Assembly: GCA_017470345.1 (NCBI GenBank)
Contig: JAFUEP010000027.1
Location: 1-64,000, forward strand
Length of the DNA stretch: 64,000 bases
Direction: 5' to 3'
Source of the DNA: Prevotella sp.
GTDB taxonomy: Bacteria > Bacteroidota > Bacteroidia > Bacteroidales > Bacteroidaceae
Shown here one piece after another: positions 59,013 to 64,000 of this stretch (positions are counted from its first letter, which is position 1; every line of letters begins with the position of its first letter). The translations under genes and the position numbers were made by a program. The notes beneath the pieces were generated by a model. It had not been told where the DNA came from and did not search any database. It worked only from the letters and a program-made list of their open reading frames with translations.

Positions 59013-62000
59013 CTACCGTTGCATGCGTTTCACACCGTCGACAATAACGATGCCGCGAGCATTGGCCTGCGCCTTTCTGCCTGTGAGGGTGTAGGCTTGG
59101 CCAACTGGTCTGGCGACAGGATTCACAGGCGCAATGGCCGTCGCCACGGGACCAAGGTAGGTGAGCCGGAAGTCGTCGACCTTGAAGAAACCGTTCGTGC
59201 GGGCACCAAACGTCAGTGTTCCGTCGGTCACCTCGACCTCAACAGTCACGACATGGCCCAGGTCTCTGTCGTCCGACGACCATTCGCCGCTGAACGAGCA
59301 GTTCTCGCCTTCGGGCAGCTGGCTGTAGTCGGCCTCGGTGCCGGCCAGCATGCTGTTGTTGCCGGCAAAGACACGCGCCAGGTTGCCTGCCTCGGTGTGG
59401 TTGTTCATCAGCCGGGCCGTCAGCCTCCAGCGGCCGTTGGGCATATTGCTCAGGGTCTGCGAAAGCTCCATGTTGCCATAGCTGCCCCAGTGCCACACGC
59501 CCCAGATGTAGGAGCCGTCGCCATAGTTGACATCCTTGTTGCTACCGCACCAGGCCCAGTCGACGGGGTCGGTGACCACCGTGCCGTCCTTGGTGAGCGT
59601 CCATCCGAAGGGAACCGAGTTAGCTCCCTCCGAGGGCTGGTTCGACAGATTCTCGAAGCTGGGGTTCAGGATGCCGTAGGTAGCCGCTACGCCCTCCTCA
59701 TAGTCCGACACCGAGGCTTTGATGGCGTCCTGAATGTCGGTCACGGCCCCAAGCACCTGCTCCGAGGTGTTTCCCGGGTCGTTGTAGACAGCCTTGCCCG
59801 CGTTCAGGGTCTCCGCAATGCTGGTGATACCACGGTTGTACATCTGCGAGGCTTCGATGAGATACTGATAAAGCAGCAGGTTGGCTTTGTTGTATTCGGC
59901 CACGTCGCCAGCGTTAAGGTCCGACGTGCGGAAGAACGACCAGTGGGTGGTGGCGGGCGTCTTGTCGTCGGTCGTCCCGTCGCTATAGCATGTCACCCAG
60001 TCGGCACTGCCGTTCATCGTCATCTCATGGCCTTCACCAGGCGTGTCACCGGCCATCAGGAGCACAAACCCGTCGCCCTCGTCGGTGTCGCTCTCGGTCC
60101 AGGTGGCTGTCCAGAGCTGTTCGTTGTCGGTCACCTGTACATTAGCCCCGTTGGTGCAGCCCATATACTTTCCTTTTCCTGTCTCCGAGGTGATCTGAAA
60201 CGACCACAGCTCCCTGCCGCCGTCCTGATGCTTATGGGCAACGAAGGTGACGTCGTCGAGCTTACCGTCGGAACGGGTGCGCAGGTACGTCCCCCACTCC
60301 CAGTAGAGGTTGCGCTTTGCCAGGGTGGCGTTGCTGCACTGCATGGCATACTCCTCGCCGTCAGTGAGTACGGTCACTGGGGCACCACTGACGCGCTCCG
60401 TCGGATACTCAAGCGTTGCATTGCTGTTGTCTTTGATAGAATCGAAAGGGGTCACGTCGGGGTCGACGACACTTTCCTTGATGTGCTGATAGTTAGCCTC
60501 CAGGCCGGCTGCATCCTTATACGTGGCGGGCACGCTGCTGCTGTTGGCTCCCCACGTGTTGTGGCTGCCGTTCTGATTCTTGCTGAACTCACCGCGCTCA
60601 CACCAGTTGTTGCGCACGGTGAAATAGTCGGACCCCTCGTCGAGGTAGATGTCGAACTGGGCATGCTGCATGCCAGCCCACATGATGGGATTGTTCTGCG
60701 GATCGCCTACGTCCTCAATGCGGTTGCCCTCGATGCTGGACGAAGGCTGTGACGACAGGGTGTAGATGGCACCGCCGTCGCGCATCTCGTTGCAGAAGCT
60801 GTGGATGAAGTTAGCCGTGATGTGGTTGTCGTGCATGCAGTTGGCATCCTTTGTCCATCCCCACCCCATGCTGATGGCGGAATAGGGTGTATCGAAGATC
60901 TCGTTGTGAGAGATTGTGACGTTCGATGCATAGCCAATACAGATGCCCAGGCAGCCCCAGTCCTCGGTGGCCGTATGCGCAATGTAATTATTATCAATGG
61001 TGATGTCGTCGCACACCTCGTCCTGACGGTCGGGGTTGTAGGGCTCGTGGGCCTCAAAAGTCTCGTCACCGAAGTAACCGGCCAGGATGGCAGAGCCACC
61101 CATGTCGCTGAAGGTGCAACCGCGGACGGTCATCTGCTTGGTACCCTTGACAAAGTCGATGCCGGTAGATGCCGTCTGACGGAAATGACAGCCCTCGAAG
61201 CTGATGCTCTGGGCGTCGCTGACACTGACGGCGGCTGCCGGACGGCCGACCCAGGCCACATTGCCGGCACGCGACGATGCATCGCTGTAGGCATCGTAGA
61301 GCCATTGGCCGGCCTGCAGGGGCACATGTCCTTGCAGCGAGGGTCGCAGCCACGAGCTGTGGGCAAAGGTGATGTCGCGGAAGGTCAGGTCAGACACTCG
61401 TCTCTCGCCGTCGCCTGCGATGCTGACAATCGTCTCCAGCACAGGCACCACGGCCTCGAGGCTGTTCTGCTCTTCACCGCTGCGCGGCCAGTAGTACAGC
61501 GTACCGGTAGTCATGTCGCAATACCACTCCTGCGGCTGGTTGAGCAGCTCAATGGCATTGGAAAGATAGAAGTGATGGTTGGTGCTGCTCGAGGCATCGG
61601 CCCGCAGAATAGGCCAGGGACGCTTGAACTCGATGCTGCTCTCCGGGTCCTTGAACGTCAGCACGCTTTGCTCACCGGCATTTGTGATAGAGCTGACGCG
61701 CATCACGTTGGTCACCCAGTCCTGAATAATCGTCATCTCCACCTCGTCGGGACGGGCGAAGGTCTGGGCTATGCGGGGCACGGTGAGCTCGCCGGAAGGC
61801 TTGTCGACCGAGATGAGGCGTGGCAGCGACTGGCTGTCGAATGTGCTGGCGCGGCGCATCTTATTATGACCGACCCACATCTGACGGAACAACAACGGCT
61901 GTCCGTCGACGGTGGGAGCCGCTGACTTCCACACATTCCCCTGGGCCACCTCGGGCATGCCTTCGACCACACCGGCGTCTTGCCAACCCTGAATGAGCGC

Positions 62001-62375
62001 TCCACCGCTCACGACGACCTGCTCGCCCTCGGCTGCACGTACAATGGTGGGTGAAGTCGGAGTGCCACTGTCGGCCGGTGTGAGCTGAAGGGTGCTGGCG
62101 AGGCGATAGGTGCCGCCACGCATCACGATGTGAACTTCGCCCAGTTGGCTGGCGTCAACTGTCTGGCGCAAGGTGCGGACGCGTGAAAAGGCGGCCTGCA
62201 AGGATGCGAGGGGGGCGTCGACAGTGCCTGCGGCCTGGTCAGAGCCCTCTGGGGCCACCCATACGGTCGTCTGAACTGGGGTTTCTGCCGTTTCAGTGGC
62301 AAGAGCCCGAAGCGGCAACGTAGCGGTGAGCATGGTCATCGCTGCGACGAAAACGGTAAAGAGTCTGTTTGTCAT
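59013..62375 (-). CDS. Secreted right-handed beta-helix protein, GH141-like
   Basis: 1,120 residues with signal peptide. It opens TTVWVAPEGSDQAAGTVDAP, typical of beta-helix enzymes, then has EWYCDMTTGTLYYWPRSGEE near 283 and a long run of beta-helix coils (ITIDNNYIAHTATEDWGCLG, VTISHNEIFDTPYSAI). These features resemble GH141 and related beta-helix glycosidases; GH141 includes a fucosidase acting on rhamnogalacturonan II. C-terminal parts are a RICIN/beta-trefoil-like stretch at about 690-820, a helical linker and a CBM-like module (about 930-1085), then the shared tail. It is first of a beta-helix-GH29 pair, directly downstream of a regulator. The catalytic assignment is tentative. Confidence 0.75.
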   Translation of the reverse strand: MTNRLFTVFVAAMTMLTATLPLRALATETAETPVQTTVWVAPEGSDQAAGTVDAPLASLQAAFSRVRTLRQTVDASQLGEVHIVMRGGTYRLASTLQLTPADSGTPTSPTIVRAAEGEQVVVSGGALIQGWQDAGVVEGMPEVAQGNVWKSAAPTVDGQPLLFRQMWVGHNKMRRASTFDSQSLPRLISVDKPSGELTVPRIAQTFARPDEVEMTIIQDWVTNVMRVSSITNAGEQSVLTFKDPESSIEFKRPWPILRADASSSTNHHFYLSNAIELLNQPQEWYCDMTTGTLYYWPRSGEEQNSLEAVVPVLETIVSIAGDGERRVSDLTFRDITFAHSSWLRPSLQGHVPLQAGQWLYDAYSDASSRAGNVAWVGRPAAAVSVSDAQSISFEGCHFRQTASTGIDFVKGTKQMTVRGCTFSDMGGSAILAGYFGDETFEAHEPYNPDRQDEVCDDITIDNNYIAHTATEDWGCLGICIGYASNVTISHNEIFDTPYSAISMGWGWTKDANCMHDNHITANFIHSFCNEMRDGGAIYTLSSQPSSSIEGNRIEDVGDPQNNPIMWAGMQHAQFDIYLDEGSDYFTVRNNWCERGEFSKNQNGSHNTWGANSSSVPATYKDAAGLEANYQHIKESVVDPDVTPFDSIKDNSNATLEYPTERVSGAPVTVLTDGEEYAMQCSNATLAKRNLYWEWGTYLRTRSDGKLDDVTFVAHKHQDGGRELWSFQITSETGKGKYMGCTNGANVQVTDNEQLWTATWTESDTDEGDGFVLLMAGDTPGEGHEMTMNGSADWVTCYSDGTTDDKTPATTHWSFFRTSDLNAGDVAEYNKANLLLYQYLIEASQMYNRGITSIAETLNAGKAVYNDPGNTSEQVLGAVTDIQDAIKASVSDYEEGVAATYGILNPSFENLSNQPSEGANSVPFGWTLTKDGTVVTDPVDWAWCGSNKDVNYGDGSYIWGVWHWGSYGNMELSQTLSNMPNGRWRLTARLMNNHTEAGNLARVFAGNNSMLAGTEADYSQLPEGENCSFSGEWSSDDRDLGHVVTVEVEVTDGTLTFGARTNGFFKVDDFRLTYLGPVATAIAPVNPVARPVGQAYTLTGRKAQANARGIVIVDGVKRMQR

Positions 62376-62407
62376 GAGTTAGAACTTTTAGTTGATTAAA
62401 CTGATGG

Positions 62408-62503
62408 CAAAAGTACACTTTCCTCTGAGAAGTAAGGGGCCAAAATGTGCCCATTCAAGGCTTATTTTGGTTCCATGAAACGATTTTACCCCTATTTGGA
62501 ACG
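62408..62503 (-). promoter_or_regulatory. Promoter region of the beta-helix/GH29 genes
   Basis: A -7 element TACTTTTG lies at 62408-62415 with no proper -33 box. Upstream are GGTTCC (62469-62474) and GGAACG (62498-62503) flanking a GGGGTAAAA word on the minus strand that also occurs at the susC control region (7673-7681, plus strand). Activation by the adjacent regulator is likely. Confidence 0.45.
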
Positions 62504-62550
62504 CTTTTCTACCCTGCAGACAGCTGTTTGGGGATTGCCCGACGGGTGTG

Positions 62551-64000
62551 TCAGTCGGCAGAAGCGTGTGTCCGAATATATTCGCTGGGGGTCTGACCGA
62601 ACTCATCCTTAAAGCAGCGGGTGAAGTATTTGGGTGTGGAGTAACCCGTAGCGTAAGCCACCTCGGCAATGGTCTTCTCGCGCTGGAGCAACATCTGGGA
62701 GGCTCGCTTCAGGCGTATGCTGCGGATGAGGTCGGCAGGGGTCATGTCGGTCTCGTCTTTCAGTTGGCGGTAGAGGGTGGTCTTGCTCATAGCCATCTCA
62801 GCAAGCAATTGATCCAGCCCGAAGTCGGAGTCGGCCATGTGCTGGTCGATGATGGCAACCATACGGTCGGTCAGACGGTGGTCGGTGGTGATGATGGCAA
62901 CCTTAGCCTGCTCCACCTCGCTCTGCAGTTCACGGGCATGGCGGCGGCGCACCCGCCATACGACGAGGGACAGGAGGACGACCGCCATGACGGCATAACA
63001 CATGAAGGCCACCCACGACTCGTACCAGGCAGGCAACCGCTCGATGACGGCAACGTCGAGGGGGTCGCTCCACTCGCCGTCGCTCCCCAAGAGGCGCACT
63101 TGCAGGGAATGACTGCCACGCGGCAGACTGTTGTAGTGGGCTGTGGGCATGGCGTCGTCGAGGGGCGTCCAGCGCTGGTCGATGTCAGCCAGCCGACACT
63201 GCACCCGCGCAGCTGCTGTGGGCGAGAAAGCGAGGACTGACAGGTGGAACTCAATGTTATGGGCATCGGCAGGCAGAACGACATGGCTGAAGGTGCTCCC
63301 CTCCAGCGGGTCTTGGTCGAAAAAGATGCTGCGCCCGTCGGTCAGCACATTGGTCAGCACGGCCGTCAGCTCACTCACCGCCGGACTGTTGATATGGTTG
63401 GGCAGATGCACCAGACCGCCAAAGCCTCCCGTCAGCACGCCACCCGCGTCAGCACACAGGGCATGGTGGCGGAAGCCCTTCACCAAAATATTACCGCTGT
63501 TTGCATTGTAGCAGGACAGGAGGACCTGGCGGGTGTCGTAGCAGACGATGCGCTTGTCGTTCATCATCCATACGCAGCAGCTGTCGGCCTGCATGTCCTG
63601 GACCAAACCGTCCTGCAGGAGGTCGTCAGCGGGAGAACGGTCGAAACGCTGCATGGTGCTGTCGCTGCGGAAGGTGCGGCCCAGCGTGGTGGCTATCCAC
63701 AGGCGTCCGCTACCGGGTTCGGCTGTCATGGCCAGCACCTCCTCGCCGTCGTGCAGGAAGGTGAGCTGCGACACGGTCTGACAGGTGATGCGCATCTCGC
63801 CCGACGAACAGCGCAGCAGCGCTCCGTCGGCCATGCACAGCACGTCGCTCGCGGCCCCGAGCGACGAGGGCATCGGGGTGATGGCCGTCGGGGCGGTAAG
63901 GTCGGCGGCCAACGTTATCCTGCCCGGCTGAGGCAGACGGCCCATGAGCTGTTGCTCGGTGAGCATCCACAGCGTCCCGTCGGGGGCGTCGATGATGTCC
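62551..64000 (-). CDS. Reg_prop/Y_Y_Y/AraC regulator without kinase, 5' end outside window
   Basis: The open frame continues past the right edge: the last bases encode DIIDAPDGTLWM, a Reg_prop motif, so the in-frame Met at 63966 is internal. Visible parts are propeller repeats, a Y_Y_Y-type domain (CRLADIDQRWTPLDDAM, SLQVRLLGSDGEWSDPL), one transmembrane helix (WVAFMCYAVMAVVLLSLVVW) and an AraC helix-turn-helix to the end (KTTLYRQLKDETDMTP, AYATGYSTPKYFTRCF). As in the 7740-10262 protein, kinase and receiver are missing. It is 175 bases upstream of the beta-helix gene and probably controls it. Confidence 0.85.
   Translation of the reverse strand, partial: DIIDAPDGTLWMLTEQQLMGRLPQPGRITLAADLTAPTAITPMPSSLGAASDVLCMADGALLRCSSGEMRITCQTVSQLTFLHDGEEVLAMTAEPGSGRLWIATTLGRTFRSDSTMQRFDRSPADDLLQDGLVQDMQADSCCVWMMNDKRIVCYDTRQVLLSCYNANSGNILVKGFRHHALCADAGGVLTGGFGGLVHLPNHINSPAVSELTAVLTNVLTDGRSIFFDQDPLEGSTFSHVVLPADAHNIEFHLSVLAFSPTAAARVQCRLADIDQRWTPLDDAMPTAHYNSLPRGSHSLQVRLLGSDGEWSDPLDVAVIERLPAWYESWVAFMCYAVMAVVLLSLVVWRVRRRHARELQSEVEQAKVAIITTDHRLTDRMVAIIDQHMADSDFGLDQLLAEMAMSKTTLYRQLKDETDMTPADLIRSIRLKRASQMLLQREKTIAEVAYATGYSTPKYFTRCFKDEFGQTPSEYIRTHASAD

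Noticed and set aside
63966..64000. Start codon of the right-edge regulator at 63966
   Set aside because: The frame stays open to the window end and encodes a Reg_prop motif across this Met, so the gene begins outside the window.
1..64000. tRNA or rRNA genes
   Set aside because: No cloverleaf with a GGTTCGAAT-like T-arm and CCA-proximal stem, and no rRNA-like sequence, was found by eye.

Overview
The window looks like chromosome from a GC-rich Bacteroidales bacterium, most likely Prevotellaceae. The evidence is a SusC/SusD pair, hybrid and hybrid-like AraC regulators, many promoters of the Bacteroidetes form TTTG-N19-21-TAnnTTTG, secreted proteins with a shared C-terminal tail, and numerous short palindromic intergenic repeats. 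No rRNA, tRNA, CRISPR array or intact transposase was seen. Most genes lie on the minus strand.

Layout. 1-800: start of an unidentified gene at the left edge, then repeats. 0.8-11.1 kb: a pectin-type utilisation locus (kinase-less Reg_prop/AraC regulator coupled to DUF3467, SusC, SusD, pectin methylesterase) and a Fur-family regulator. 11.2-13.6 kb: palindromes, a 54-residue peptide gene, a secreted protein and its structured leader. 13.8-15.8 kb: a compact ATPase followed by a DUF4435 protein, resembling ATPase/TOPRIM defence pairs. 15.9-24.1 kb: DMT transporter, FKBP isomerase, glycyl-tRNA synthetase, TPR hybrid two-component regulator, lipoprotein and Der GTPase. 24.4-31.1 kb: an AT-rich defence island with a DUF1016 nuclease, an AlbA_2 remnant, and an EEP nuclease-McrB-McrC operon. 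31.5-34.2 kb: pectate lyase, a YoeB-like toxin-antitoxin pair between direct repeats, and a Fic protein.

34.5-46.9 kb: two secreted proteins (one with a CGWC thioredoxin-like motif), a truncated outer-membrane receptor, a CE1-type esterase, a tandem GH43 enzyme, a secreted protein and a TPR/AraC regulator. 46.9-49.8 kb: the yceD-rpmF-fabH-era cluster. 49.9-52.7 kb: a TPR-BlaI-BlaR1/TonB operon. 53.0-64.0 kb: a second glycan locus (kinase-less regulator, beta-helix protein, GH29 fucosidase, GH27 galactosidase) with no SusCD pair of its own in view.

How it works together. The methylesterase and pectate lyase act on pectin backbones. The fucosidase, galactosidase, GH43 and esterase suit side chains of pectin or arabinogalactan. 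Regulators are placed directly upstream of the loci they probably control. Four copies of a four-unit hairpin array each sit between the 3' end of one minus-strand unit and the promoter of the next, which suggests a dispersed terminator-like element. All assignments come from reading the sequence; no database search was run.
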